NCBI GenBank assembly: GCA_964035015.1
Contig: OZ036004.1
Span: forward strand, 7,021,384-7,085,383
DNA length: 64,000 bases
Source of the DNA: Corallium rubrum
Lineage: Eukaryota > Cnidaria > Anthozoa > Scleralcyonacea > Coralliidae
Direction of reading: 5' to 3'
A program made the translations under genes and the position numbers. The notes below the pieces were generated by a model. It was not told where the DNA came from and did not search any database. It saw only the letters and a list, made by a program, of their open reading frames with translations. Positions within the stretch are counted from its first letter, which is position 1; every line of letters starts with the position of its first letter. Positions 1 to 12,240 of the stretch are shown one piece after another.

Positions 1-115
1 GACTGAAGTAACTCAATTGCATGCGTATGAAGGAGAAATGTGGCCTTGACCTTGAGTGATTGGTCTGATGAATGAAGTTTGTTGAAGCAGTATACCAGTT
101 AACACTTCGAGCCTG

Positions 116-1600
116 ACAACGAGTCTTTAGTATTTTATTCTGGAGCGACCGCGAGATGCATGGTTGCTTACGAGAACTTCAACTGTATTACTCGAAGCTT
201 TCTAAGATTAGAATATAGTCCGTCAACTACAAGAGCGACCACGAGATGCATGGTTGCTTACGAGACCTTCAACTCCTGACGACGAGTCTTTAGTATTTTA
301 TTCTGGCTAACGCCAGACGATTTTTTTCAACACAGGGAGAGGTCCAGGCCAATTTCACCCCAATTTTTTATGATTGCATTTGAAAGAACACTTAAAATGA
401 CAAAGTAACATCTTTCGTAGAATTTCGTTTCCTTGCTTCATTCTTGAGATATTCAGGTTTGTTTGATATACAAATGTCATACATGCATGTGACATCACAC
501 TATGAGCTCTTTCAAAAAGTGATTATGCAGCTGCATAATCACTTTTTGAAAGGGCTCATCAATTTTAACAGATTTTAGGAAAGCTCAAGATAGCGAGTTT
601 CCACTGCACCCATCCATAATGGTGTCCCCCCTTTCTAATAAGTACCTAGCTAAAGCATGTAATTTTTGTGGCTGCTGGCCTTGTGGTCAGCAGCCTATAG
701 CATCGATTATCTCGGAACGTCGTTGCGACAGAAATTACTGACAGAAATTAGCTTGCGGTCTTGTGGGGTTGGAGTCGTGGGGTTTGAGGTCGGAGAATGT
801 ACACCGCATTTGGCTCATTCAGGCCCACCCCCAACTTCTTAAAATTGCCACCTACGAGTACAAGCTAGACATACGTTGATATATAAAGCATGACTTGTCT
901 CAGTCTCTGGCTTGCATCACGTGCATCCTCTAATGCTATGGCGTTTGTGTTTACACAACTACAGTTAAGGACGTTTCTCTCTGACTCGAAACGTTAGACT
1001 CCTACGTTCTCTGTTTCGGCATATCAAACCTTACTATATTTCGATTGTTGTTTCAACACTGCCTATGATTTACAAACCCGCAGAGTTTTTCCTTGTTTTT
1101 AAACTCTCGTAAGCGACCAGTTCTCCGCACAACGGCCACTTTTCCACATCCCCGAGGTAGTTGCTTACCAGAACTTCAATGTATATTACTCGAAGCTTTC
1201 TAAGATTAGAATATAGTCCGTCAACTACAAGAGCGACCACGAGATGCATGGTTGCTTACGAGACCTTCAACTCCTGACGACGAGTCTTTAGTATTTTATT
1301 CTGGCTAACGCCCTAAAGCATGTAATTTTTGTGGCTGCTGGCTTTGTGGTCAGCAGTCTACAATGTTATTGAACCCTTTCACTACCCCGCACAAATCGAT
1401 GTGTGTATAGCATCGATTATCTCGGAACGTCGTTGCGACAGAAATTAGCTTGCGGTCTTGTGGGGTTGGAGTCGTGGGTGGGGTTTGAGGTCGGAGAATG
1501 TACACCGCATTTGGCTCATTCAGGCCCACCCCCAACTTCTTAAAATTGCCACCTACGAGTACAAGCTAGACATCAGTCACGCTATCTCAGCCAGCCGCTC
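116..1600. repeat. Direct segmental duplication
   Basis: Two long blocks occur twice in the same order. The block at about 176-315 (tail GAGTCTTTAGTATTTTATTC then CTGGCTAACGCC) recurs at about 1163-1312, and the block at about 641-870 (GTGGCTGCTGGCC...TCGGAACGTCGTTGCGACAG) recurs at about 1312-1575. A shorter third relic of the first block lies near 1758-1790. The copies differ by small indels, so the duplication is not brand new. No coding potential is evident. The CTGGC-TAAC-GCCAG hairpin motif inside it also recurs near 5462, 12300, 21425, 28800, 34490 and 38890 and marks a dispersed repeat family. Confidence 0.75.
362..575. mobile_element. Fragment of palindromic MITE with near-perfect 26-bp-arm palindrome
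   Basis: The arm begins with a variant of TGAAAGAACACTTAAAATGA, also seen in the complete palindromic MITEs at 9788 and 46592. It is followed by a near-perfect palindrome centred at 530/531 (about 505-556, core TTATGCAGCTGCATAA). The right arm is only partly present, so this copy looks incomplete. Confidence 0.55.
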
Positions 1601-2206
1601 TGAACAGTTTTCCGAAAATATCATGTACCGTGACAAAGTTAAAACTTGTTTAAAACACTCATGAAACGTTTAATTTGTTAATTTGGGTATTCAAACGACT
1701 GCCACAGAAATTGTGACTGCCAACTTGCGATGACTTGCGTTCTCGTTTGATTACAGCTGAACTCGAACCTTTCTAAGATTAGAATATAGTCCAACTACTT
1801 TTGATATGAAATTCTCGGTATTTAATTAAAAAACGATTAAGCCACTATCAAGACGGATTAGTGAGTTGAGAAATTACTGCGGCATGATCTAATGCAGTGA
1901 TGAATACATACAAATTAATTTGTCGGAAAACATCATGCAATCAATTATAGATATATTATTAGGTGACTATTATAGTAATAAAGTTAGAGAATTAAACAAC
2001 AATTTCTGTTGCCGGCTATATAATAAGTCGTGTGTCAACATTTTTTTAGAAAATAGATCTTTGACTATTAGGGGCCAAGGTATCCGGGTTAACCCGCTTT
2101 GAAAAAAAAAGTAGCGTGCTGCGTAGGCAGTGTTAGCTTGCCGGCTTATCTTAGACAATCTTGGGGTTTCCAGAAAGCTTATAAGTTATCAAACATCCTC
2201 CTCCTC

Positions 2207-2210
<4 letters not shown>

Positions 2211-2300
<90 letters not shown>
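2211..2300. repeat. (CT)n microsatellite
   Basis: About 90 bp of almost pure CT dinucleotide, followed at 2346-2400 by an ACAAC-type pentamer run. Any reading frame here encodes only Ser-Leu repeats and is not a gene. Confidence 0.95.
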
Positions 2301-2302
<2 letters not shown>

Positions 2303-3138
2303 CTATATGTTTTGCACCATTCCATTTAAATGTTGTTTATTTACGGCACAACACAACACAACACAACACAACACAGCACAGCAAAGCACAACACAACCCA
2401 TGAAACCTTCCATCTTTCACCTCATGAAACTGATACTTAATTGCACACATTGTATAATATACTATATACGGCCCAGATAAAAGCCAAGGTTACACCAGTA
2501 TGTCAGTGGACACGTGCCTATACTTATAATTAGAACATAAGAACACGATGAGAATTCTAATCAACGTCTTCAGTGTCAAGCATGTGGAACTTAAAGTTAT
2601 GACAGATGATAGCGGGCGTTTGGAATTCTAATGGTCTATAATTGGTATTTTTTAAAAACAACCCCACAAATTTAATCTTTGATAAACGAGACAAGCCGTA
2701 GTACTTAATAATAAGCCGCAGACAAACAAAAACGGAATTGCTAGAAGGGTTTGAGTATTTGCACAAGACATTCGACGTTCATGTGTTGTCCGAGAAAACT
2801 AAACTAAAAGGTTCCGCAAATACTTCAAAGACCAAGACAAGAGACAACTGAAGGACTTAGGATACATCGTAAGGAAACTACAAACATTGCATGGTATAAA
2901 AAGTCCAGAAAGAATCAAGGTATCGAAAAGATTATAACAGTAGAACCGGTGGAACGTATCCTTCAGTAACATGGTATAGTATAGTATAGTATATAGCAAA
3001 AATCTTTATTGCAAATGCGGCTTTTAGTTACTGTTATATACACACGAGTTCAAGCTTTATAATTCATAATTCACAAGTCATAACAACTTTATTTACCGAG
3101 GGTAAAACACATGACAGTATAGTAAAATACTAATTTAA

Positions 3139-4617
3139 GATGCTAGGACGACGACGGCGGTTAAAAACTGATCAACATGGATTTTATTTAAACTTAAGTC
3201 ACTGTTAACTATAACATTTAAAGCTAGTTTAATGACTTCCAAAACGCCCCAGTGTTGCTAAAATGATTGTGTAGTATTTGTATTGTCAATCTTAAGCAAC
3301 AATTCTTATCCTTTTGGTGAGTTGACGTCGCCCTGAAGACGTGAAAATGCTCTAAGTGGCGTTGTATAAAGAACGAGGACGGTGTTGAGATAATACTCTT
3401 GAGACTAAAAATTATTCATTCTTTTCGTTTTGCAACTAGACTTATCATAGCCAGAAATGAGCGACTTAGTGTTTACGCAATACCCGCCCGACTCCCAATA
3501 TTTATAGTAAATTGTATTACAAATGCCGAAATAAACTACGATTCTTGAAATGCGAAGATCGAATTCGGGCAAACAAATGCTTGCGAACAAAATAAGCCTA
3601 AAATTATGCCATGTCGATGCCGATAGACCTTGTCCCCGAGAAATTCAACATTACGGGGGAGATAGTAGTAGATTAGTTAACAAGCATGAAAAGCTGCAAA
3701 ATTCCCTGCGAAAAACCTTCGCTGCACGTTATAAACAACACAAATTCCTACATGCGAAGCTTGTTCTGGCAAGATGGGATTCTTACGGTTTCGAATGATA
3801 TAAAAACGATAAAATATTACCTTCCCTTCCGTTGTCCCTGCCTAGTTGTTTTAAAGGTAGTTTAGAGCATCCATGTCCGCTAAACGACTTCGTTTTGCTT
3901 AAAATGGCCATAATTCCGCGATTTTCTGCAGTATCACAACTCTTTTGGTATTAAATTGATGCTTGTTGTCTGCTTGTTTGATTTACCATGGTTTGAAAAT
4001 CGACGCACGCATTATTTTAGACATATTTGCCGCTGAGTTATAGGTTTTGAACTACTTTTGGACAATGCGAAGGAGGCCGAAGCCAGACGAGGAGCAGCGG
4101 GATATCGGGAATTTGCCGGATCGTATATCAGGAAATATTCCAAATACTCATGCGCTATCACGTAAAACGCTGACAAATACACATGTCTTGCAGACTCAAA
4201 TGTCGCGTATTTCTGGCCATGTTAGGGACCTTACGAAGTACGACGGCAACTTCAACGACGACGTCTTCTAAACAAAACAATTCTAGTTGTGGAACAAAGA
4301 GAATGAACAATTTTTAGTCCCTAGAGTAATCTCAACAGCGCCCTCGTTCTTCATACAACGCCACTTAGAGCATTTTCAAGTCTTCAGGACGACGTCAACT
4401 GACCAAAAGATGAGAACTGTTGCTTAATATTGACCTCAATACAGACACTACAATCATTTTAGCAGTACTGCGGCGTGTTCAAAGTCATTAAATTAGCTTA
4501 AAATATCAAATATAATAGTCAGTTAGCCGTGACTTCTTTAATTATAAAGTTTACGTTGCTTTTTAACCGCCGTTGTCGTCCTCCCATTTTGTTTGCAGGA
4601 CGTCGTAGATTTTAAGT
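3139..4617 (-). mobile_element. Non-autonomous DNA transposon, GGGACTTTAAGAT family, long copy
   Basis: The left end reads AAGATGCTAGGACGACGACG and the right end ...GACGTCGTAGATTTTAAGTCCC. The same ends bound shorter copies at 18147-18500 and 24039-24655, which lie in the opposite orientation. Sizes of about 360, 610 and 1480 bp show internal length variation. Internal open frames (3550-3798, 4047-4271) resemble no transposase I recognise. Family assignment is unknown. Confidence 0.6.
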
Positions 4618-4645
4618 CCCTATAAGTTTTTAAAGAGGTTGCTTA

Positions 4646-5411
4646 CACACGCAAAAACGCACACTCTGTGTCAGACCTGATGCAGAATGACGTCAGATCT
4701 GTTCAGAAAAATGTAGCGATCCCTGATACAGCCTGTTGCAGTATTAGCTATGATACACCTATGATATCATGTGTAACAACATTATTTAATGCAATGCAAC
4801 AATCCAAAGTTTACTGATCTCAGAGCTAATTTCATCCATAAACTATATCAAATAAACTATTCATTTTGCTCTTTCAATAATCAGGACCTGTTTATGTATA
4901 TGGTTTCAATGAAAGACAAATCTATAATGGCACTAGTAGCTAAGTTCTGTTTTGATATATTAACGAATTTTGATCAATTATAATGTATTAAGGTACTAAG
5001 ACTCCAAGACTGGGGTGCATTGCAGTTGATCAAAGTTTGTTTATCCTTATTGTTACTAGCTTAATATGTTAATTTTTTTGTATTTAACTATAATTTGTAT
5101 GTATCATATGTACCATGCAGTAGTGGTATTAATGTTGATTAAAATGTTGTTGTGTATCATACCTGCAGCTATAAAACAGACTGTTCAGAACAGACTGTAT
5201 ATCAGCCTGACACGGTCAGTGCTGTATCAGTTTGACATAACAGACTGAACAGGTATGTTGTCTACAGAGCTGTCGCAGTTAGAAATTCTAACTAAATGTT
5301 TATACATCAGCGCTGGTACATTCTGTAGCTGTCAGGCTGTATCAAGGGTGGCCAAATTTCTCTGAACAGATCTGATATCAGAGCTGATCAGAATGTGCGT
5401 TTTTACGTGTG
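4646..5411. mobile_element. MITE with CACACG terminal inverted repeats and TA target duplication
   Basis: The left end is CACACGCAAAAACGCAC and the right end is its inverse, GTGCGTTTTTACGTGTG. TA dinucleotides flank both ends (4644-4645, 5412-5413), as for Tc1/mariner-like insertions. The arms carry many short inverted words built on CTGATACAG and AGATCTGATATCAG. A shorter copy sits at 42352-42739 inside another MITE. No transposase is present. Confidence 0.7.
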
Positions 5412-5539
5412 TAACCCTTTACTCAGTGGCCAGTTGCTTTTTGTCTATACTTGTTAATTTTACTCTGGCTAACGCCAGACAATTTTACTTGTCAATAAAT
5501 GTTTAAGCTAATGTATATATAACAGTAATGAAAAGCTGC

Positions 5540-5870
5540 ATTTGCAATAATTAACAATTATTCGCCGAAGGCGAGGTGAATATCGGTGAATAATAACCGA
5601 GACGAAGTCGAGGTTATTATTCACCGATATTCACTGAGCCTGAGGCGAATAATTGTTTTAGTATAAATACACATTTTCGTACTTTTAGGATCAACATTTT
5701 CTTTAAAATTGTTCATTTCCTCCTTTGTCGCATTGACAACTTGGCTGGCGGCCATTTTGGATAAACGCTGCAGGTGATTATCGAGAATTAATCCGAAGTA
5801 GCTCAACCAATCAGCACGCACGATTTTCTATAATCACCTGTGTATTTATACTAATTATCAATTATTGGAC
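5540..5870. mobile_element. Dispersed repeat starting with a long hairpin, copy 1
   Basis: It starts with an inverted repeat around 5543-5655 (AATTATTCGCCGAAGGCGA ... CTGAGCCTGAGGCGAATAATT). A conserved tail containing GGCTGGCGGCCATTTTG and a CCAAT-type ACCAATCAG word follows. A second copy with a shorter hairpin lies at 30895-31170. Confidence 0.65.
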
Positions 5871-5875
5871 GAGTC

Positions 5876-5990
5876 GGAGCAAAATATCATGATTTGTCAG
5901 TGGTGAGCTACTAGTTATTTGCCGATGCTGAAGGCAGAGGCAAATAACTAGTAGCGAGACACTGACAAATCATGATATTTTGCGATAGAC
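5876..5990. repeat. Palindrome (foldback)
   Basis: CAAAATATCATGATTTGTCA at the left is inverted as TGACAAATCATGATATTTTG at the right, with an inner ACTAGTTATTTGCC / GGCAAATAACTAGT pair. It is probably the core of a larger foldback element that continues toward 6400. Confidence 0.6.
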
Positions 5991-6976
5991 GAGTTCAATA
6001 ATTGATTTATCATTCATAAAATAGTTCAAAATTTGAAATGCCTGAAGTAAGAGATCGTCACTCTTCTCTCTGTCTTCGGCATACTAAAATCTTCGTAAAA
6101 CTTACTTTTTGTTGGCACGAGTCTTGCTTTTTATCTCACTAAAACTTCCTTTTCACTATTTCTTTTCTGAAGTATATTGTCGTTATGGATGCTTCCAAAT
6201 ACTCTCGATTATTTCCTCGGATAGCTGAAGAACTAGCCGCCATGTTTACGAAAATTATTTGCCGTGAGCAGTGTTACCGCTAGTGCGCATGCTCATAAAA
6301 TTATTTGCAAGCAGAAAATTATTTGCACTCAGTTATTTGCAGGTAAATTAACCAATCAGAATGCCGGATAGAAACGAAATGAATGATAAAGATCTTTATT
6401 ATACTAGTAAGGTCTAGGTAATACACTGATAAGAACATATGAAACCCACTGATAATAATAATAATATGTCATTGATTCTTTGAATGGTGACAAATTGTAA
6501 GCGAGAATTTCAGGAAACATCACATTTATTGATATTATGATATTAGGTATAGCCTGCGTGCAGTCAAGGTACTGATAGAGAGAACTTGGGGGCTGGTACG
6601 CAAAATGCTGAACTACCAAAGCCCCCTATTTAACTCATAAAACGTTTCTGACTTCCCAAGAGCAAGGGAAAATCAAGGCTAAAATCTGATCGCCGCCGAG
6701 ATGCTCAAACAATGTAATCGTCAAGGTTCTAATGGCTGAATGTGACTGAGTTTCATTCAAGTTGGTTTGATGTAGATTGTAGGGTATTTTAATAAGACTC
6801 CATCTCATCGGCGATTAAAAAGTTAAATTTCCGTTTGAAACCAGGCACTTTCCTGCTCTGTGCTCTTTAGTCTTTGTTAATATTTCTCTATACGTGATAG
6901 TACATCGCTCAGTACACTTGATCACACCCTTTATTCAGTAGAAGCTCGATCTTATTCCAATTTTACCTGTCACCTG

Positions 6977-8632
6977 CAGGGGCGGATCTAGACTGTATCA
7001 ACTGTATCGTATGATACAGTCAGATTTTCACTTAATAATTTAATTAAATTAAAACAAATTAAAATTCGAATAATTACAATTCACAAGTAGCTTTTTCAAA
7101 GTTCAGCAACATCATTTTCAAATTTTTTGATGTTAATGTACGCAATTTTTCAAAGCTTAAAATCAGTTCTGTTCTACGACCAGCGAGACGAACTCGCACA
7201 GGAAATTCTCGGTAGCCCGCAAAAATTGCCCGTAAGTGCGCCCCCACCAGCCTGCGTTTCCTTGCCAGTGAAGCATCGCGCAAAAGGCGCTCTCGTCTCG
7301 ATTCTTTAATGGCGATGTGTTACCGATGAGGTTACGATTGATACAGTTGTGCTAAATATAGTAACTGTAGCGACTGTATCTGATACAGTTGACTGTATCA
7401 AACCAATCAAAATGCTTGATTTTGGTCACGTTTTGCTACAGTTTCCACACTTCCGATACAGTTGACTGTATCGGAGCAGTCTCCGACGATCTAAATATGA
7501 TTACGGCGTGATGTGATTTAGTTTATGCAACTTTGCGAGCGCACAAGCGGGTAGAAGTTAGATGGGATGACTCTCTGGGACCTTTTTGGAAGGCTGCGCC
7601 AAGTGACGTATTGAACTTTACTGCGCATCCCACAATCTTTGGAAACAGTTGTGGACCATAAATTGGCGACATCCCATCTAACCTCTTCCGCACAAGCGCC
7701 TCTAACAGTGTTCTACAACAGCTGTTGTGTGTCTTGGATAATGGAAGTTATTCTCTGGAGGAAAAGGCGAGTAGATTACTCCCTCTTAAGCGTATTGTGA
7801 GAAGTGTCTTACAGCCGAATTTGCTGTGTCTAATTTTGCGAAGCTACAGTTCCCTCGCAGCCAGGAATCGCGCTCTTCAAATCAGCACCCAGTGAGGTAT
7901 AAAGTTCGTGAATAATAAATATCTTAGCTACTAATATTGTGCACCAAATTTAGAGTATGCTAATGAGAGTGACTGAGACTGTCCTTGACTTGTGTGTATT
8001 GATTTACATTAAAATGAAGACTTACTCGAGTCGGCGTAAAGCCAAGTCTGAGTGACAGTTGCTGTTCTGATATGCTTTTGAAAATATCATTAAATTTAGT
8101 TCATGAACCTCTCTGTATACTGGTGTCTGTGTCATCATCGTTTTGATCACAATGGCATTAACACATTTAGAATGTGCAATTCTGAGTATAATATTACAAT
8201 GTCCAGGTAGCCCACGCATTTAGAATGGGAATATAACTATTATTTATAAAAGTAGATGTCGTCTGGGCTTGTTATAGCCTAATTAATTTATAAAGTATGA
8301 TAGCTTGCCGATACAGATATGTTGACCTATATATTGAGTATTAAATAATCTACAGTAACATAAACAGTTTTAGTTGTTGACAATATTTATTACCAAACTT
8401 TTTATAATACAAGTTAACTTTAATTTGTCGTTTTTGGTTATTTATATTCATGAAAAATTTAAGTTGCGTGTGCCGCTGTGTTTTGTCTAAACATTCCCTC
8501 AGATTGCAGGAAATCGCATTTCCGGTGTCTTAATTTTCAAAAATTTTCCGGGGGGGAATGCCCCCGGACCCCCCTAACTTTCATGTCATCACAAATACGA
8601 TACAGTCAGAATTTCTCCTAGATCCGCCCCTG
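6977..8632. mobile_element. hAT-like non-autonomous transposon
   Basis: Terminal inverted repeats CAGGGGCGGATCTAG and CTAGATCCGCCCCTG match the CAGnGGCGG style of hAT ends. ACCTG lies directly outside both ends, so only part of the expected 8-bp target duplication is visible. Inside, GATACAGTTGACTGTATC palindromes recur at about 7000-7480. A smaller element is nested at 7550-7689. No transposase reading frame was recognised. Confidence 0.65.
7550..7689. mobile_element. Short nested MITE with 9-bp direct duplication
   Basis: Inverted ends contain GTTAGATGGGATG and CATCCCATCTAAC. GCACAAGCG is repeated exactly at 7541-7549 and 7690-7698. A duplication of 8-9 bp suggests hAT or MULE origin. The element sits inside the 6977-8632 transposon and is therefore younger than it. 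Confidence 0.65.
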
Positions 8633-9094
8633 ACCTGTGGTAGAAGTCTCTACAAAGTTCTCACATATTTCCTCATTCCGTACATTCAATGCCTAATTAA
8701 TAGCTCTTCAACTGTCTATTCTAACTCAAGGTGCAAACTGAGCTATTTGTTAAACCACAGTGGTTAAACATAAAATACCATTGATGACAAACAGGAAGGC
8801 TATATATAGTGCCGTCAGAGACACAAATAGCTTTGTGAAATTCCAGCACTTCTGTTTTCTTCATTCAACTCATTTATACTTTATTACTCGGGCTACCGCA
8901 GGTAGACGAGTCTAGGTTTCGGCTCGTTTTTTTGTTGTTGTTTTTTTCCTTCTGTGTCACGCTCTTAGCCTACTCCGCACGCCTCTCTAATCAGAAAGCG
9001 CAGGCTCAAGTCAAGTGCGCATTTAACTTATTCCGCCGTCTCGATCAAGACAAACATAATAAGACTTTGCGAAACTGATGCGTGCATGCCAAAT

Positions 9095-9460
9095 GCTTTC
9101 TTTCTTTGCTTTCCTGATGTCTGATCAAGTCTTTCTCCTCTCGGATGTGTTTTTTTGTTTTCACAGACATAGTTATTGGTCAGTAATGTCGCTGGCAAGT
9201 ATCTTGATATTATATACGCTTACGATCTCACACGCGTGTCGATATTTAATACCCGAAGAGACTTGACATATGAACGCTGTACATGTGTGGAAATAATGCT
9301 GTCTTTCTTAGCTTTCCTACGGTCTGATGATCAGAGTCTGATCAAGTCTTTCTCGTCTCGGATGTGTTTTGCGTGTTCACAGACATAGTTTGATATTGCC
9401 TTGATTATTGGTCAGTAATGTCGCTAGCAGTGTTGATATTTAATACCCGAAGAAATACGT
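9095..9460 (+). repeat. Imperfect tandem duplication of about 210 bp
   Basis: The order GTCTGATCAAGTCTTTCTC, CTCGGATGTGTTTT, CACAGACATAG, TTGGTCAGTAATGTCGCT, TTTAATACCCGAAGA occurs twice, at about 9118-9262 and 9325-9455. No gene is apparent in it. The flanking stretch 8633-9095 holds nothing I recognise. Confidence 0.6.
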
Positions 9461-9621
9461 TACAGGCAATCGTGTTTCGTGTATTGCAAATTGCGTTTTC
9501 TATCAGAGATTGGATTGTGTTTTGACTTTTGTCTGTGACCTGAATGTGTTTAGACGGCGGCTTTAGGGCCCTTAGCACTGCATGTGACAACCTGCGCGTG
9601 ATTTGGCGTCTTATTAAAACC

Positions 9622-9755
9622 TTGGTTTCCATAAGATCGCCCAATCTCTCCAATCAGAGTAGAGATATCTCGAATCACCCAATCTGATTGGATGGATTCA
9701 GGTGATCGAAGATTATTGGGGTGATCGAGACGAAATTAGGAAACCAGATTTTAAA
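9622..9755. mobile_element. Small relative of the GGTTTCTATAAGATC MITE
   Basis: TTGGTTTCCATAAGATCGCC at the left, ...AATCACCCAATCTGATTGGATG inside and GAAACCAGATTTTAA at the right match the ends and interior of the element at 61537-62367. It is short and diverged. Confidence 0.5.
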
Positions 9756-9787
9756 GATCTTGTATTCAAATTCTGAGGCGCAAACTT

Positions 9788-10216
9788 AAAGTGCACATGA
9801 AACGAAAATTAAGTTTGTCTTATTTCAAAGAGCACTTAAAATGACAGAGTAACATCTTTTGCAGTTTTTGATTTCCTTGCTTCGTTCTTGAGATATTGTT
9901 TGATATTTGAAGTAAACAACGTCACGTGTGCATAATGAGTTATCAGAGAAGGTTATATATCTTTGCTATGCGTGTGTTTCTCTCACAACGCCAAACATGT
10001 TCAAGTGATTATGTTTGATAGTAGCAAAGATATAACCTTCTCTGATAACACATTATATGCACATGTGACGTCAAAATGTTTAATTTGCATATCAAACAAA
10101 CTGAAATATCTCAAGAACGAAGCAAGGAAATGAAAAACTCCAAAAGATGTTACTCTATAATTTTAAGTGGTCTTTCAAATAAGACAAACTTAATTTTCGT
10201 TTCATAGACACTTTAA
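9788..10216. mobile_element. Palindromic MITE, long inverted arms, copy A
   Basis: AAGTGCACATGAAACGAAAA at the left and its inverse near 10195-10216 bound two arms of about 190 bp. Each arm contains GAACGAAGCAAGGAAAT or its inverse, plus a unit reading GATATAACCTTCTCTGATAA. The spacer is short, so an RNA copy would fold into one long hairpin. Related copies lie at 20898, 42172, 46005 and 46592. Confidence 0.75.
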
Positions 10217-10317
10217 AACTCATGTATATTTATTCAAAGATAAAACACGAATCATCTACCAACTATCCGAATTAAGATTTGAGATTTCTGAACTAACAAC
10301 ACCTGGTACATCAAGAT

Positions 10318-10745
10318 CTTAACAAAACTTTACAAACTCCAAGCTGAAAGTACTGTACTAACTAACGACAGCTTGTACGGCAAGAACTAACAAAACTTTA
10401 CAAACTCCAAGCTGAAAGTACTATACTAACTAACGACAGCTTGTACAGCAAGAACTAACAAAACTTTACAAACTCCAAGCTGAAAGTACTATACTAACTA
10501 ACGACAGCTTGAATAGCAAGAACTAACAAAACTTTACAAACTCCAAGCTGAAAGTACTATACTAACTAACGACAGCTTGAATAGCAAGAACTAAAGAAAA
10601 CTTTACAAACTCCAAGCTGAAAGTACTATACTAACTAACGACAGCTTGTATAGCAAGAACTAACAAAACTTTACAAACTCCAAGCTGAAAGTAGTGTACT
10701 GTACTAACTAACGACAGCTTGTGAAGTAGGAACTAACAAAACTCT
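10318..10745 (+). repeat. Tandem repeat, about 61-bp unit, about 7 copies
   Basis: The unit contains ACAAACTCCAAGCTGAAAGT followed by ACTAACTAACGACAGCTTGT, with few differences between copies. The second word is also found in the tail of tRNA-like SINEs at 21985-22015 and (minus strand) 63780-63815. The array therefore appears to be an amplification of a SINE tail. Confidence 0.75.
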
Positions 10746-10784
10746 AGTCTCTACCCTGTTTTCTATATCCACAAGGAAAGTTAA

Positions 10785-10960
10785 GAATCACGGATGGCGT
10801 GTGCTAAAAGTGTGGTACCTCTCACTGTTAATTAAGTACTAAAGTTCAGTCACCCGGTTGGACGGGGACACGTCTGCAGCTTGGGACTCATGTGACTAGA
10901 GTTGTTACTTCTCTCCTATGGATATGCTTCGAGAATTTTTCTCCCTCTGACAAAGTCAGC
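10785..10960 (+). mobile_element. Degraded 5S-derived SINE
   Basis: It contains CACGGATGGCGTGTGCT, a decayed TTAAGTACT...GGTTGGACGGGG section, then TGTGACTAGAGTTG and TCTCTCCT, in the same order as the complete copy at 43377. Strong divergence suggests an old insertion. Confidence 0.6.
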
Positions 10961-10975
10961 CTTTTATCGGGTCAG

Positions 10976-11093
10976 CTGGACATGGATCAAGTCTGTTATC
11001 GAGCAGTTACATAAAGATGTTCCTGCTGCTGCCATCTGTCCTCGGCTACACAGACGCATCACGGAAATAAAACAGACTTGATCCAAGTCTACG
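10976..11093. mobile_element. Short inverted-repeat element
   Basis: GGTCAGCTGGACATGGATCA and AAGTCTGTT at the left, AACAGACTTGATCC and a second GGTCAGCT at the right, form a hairpin around a 60-70 bp loop. No coding potential. Confidence 0.5.
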
Positions 11094-11169
11094 GGTCAGC
11101 TAGAAGACCGCGAGGTAATCACAGATTAGTAGTTAGGTTATATCAAGTATCAAGGTCGACAATCTTGGG

Positions 11170-11420
11170 AGGTATATATGGGCGGGTGGCACAAGCCGTG
11201 AGTGCGCTGCCTTTCACCACTGAAGTTAAGCCCGGTCGAATAGCGCGCGTTAGTACTCGGACGGGTGACTTCATATGAATGGAATTGTTGATTCTCTCCT
11301 GTGCCTCGAGGATTTTTCACCCCATCACACAGGAATTTAGGCAGATGGTAGACAACGATATGAATGTATGGGGTAATATTGCCTTTTGAATATCCATCTT
11401 CTTTGTCTTTTAAGGTCAAG
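11170..11420 (+). mobile_element. 5S-derived SINE
   Basis: GCGCTGCCTTTCACCACTG, GAAGTTAAGCCCGGTC and GTTAGTACTCGGACGGGTGA correspond to the internal promoter region of 5S rRNA. The body that follows has the family's TCTCTCCTGTGC word. The 3' part is diverged. Confidence 0.65.
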
Positions 11421-11768
11421 AATAGCTTTACGCAGTAGTTAAAACACCATAAATAGACTATAACCTCCTCGCTCGGCTTCGCGGCACGCTCGGCCTCTTG
11501 TCCCCTCGCAGAGAGACAGACTTGACCTAAGTCTAACTCTTGTTATGCCTCGTTGTATAGTCTTCAGTTAATGTGAAAAACAACCCCAAACACTCAAAAT
11601 ATGCTATTTATCGGCCACTAACCGCAATATAAAGAAGATTATAGAGCTTAAGCTAGTAGAATGAGACAAAATTTTAATGTTTAAAAAGAATTTATGGATC
11701 AGGACATCGTTATATTGTATACAACAATGCGAGTGAAAGGGTTACTCAACAGTGTGGTTGACTTTTAA

Positions 11769-12240
11769 GATAATTTTTTCTATGTCACGTATTTTCAGTT
11801 AAAAGCGCTCAAAACTCTATTAGTTTTTGGCGTACCACTCAAAACCTTCTTATTTTAGCATTATTGTGTGGCCTATAGAATCAACAAACTTTTTATAAGC
11901 ATTTGGGGGTTGAGAAAGATATCAAACAATAAAAAAAAGTCATAATTATGATGGTAGGTATGCAATATGCTTCAAAAATGTTGAATCCGCCATATTTATA
12001 CAGTAATCAATGCAAAATTTGTTTTTGCTCAACCAACATTTTCTTTTTGGCGTATCCCTCACAATGTCTTTATTTTAGCATTATTGTGTAGCTCATACAG
12101 TCAACAAACTTTTTAAGTACATGCATGTGGGGGTTGAGAAACATCAGTATCAAAAGATAAAAAGATTTGATAATTATGAATGTAGATATGATCAGTAGAA
12201 ATCAGTTTTGAGCGCATGTTACGCGACATAGAAAAAATTC
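11769..12240. mobile_element. Inverted-end element containing a direct repeat of about 150 bp
   Basis: Ends ATTTTTTCTATGTCACGTA and TTACGCGACATAGAAAAAAT are inverted repeats. Inside, a block with TTTTGGCGTA..CTCA, TTTATTTTAGCATTATTGTG and GGGGGTTGAGAAA occurs at about 11828-11925 and again at about 12047-12150. No transposase frame. Confidence 0.6.
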
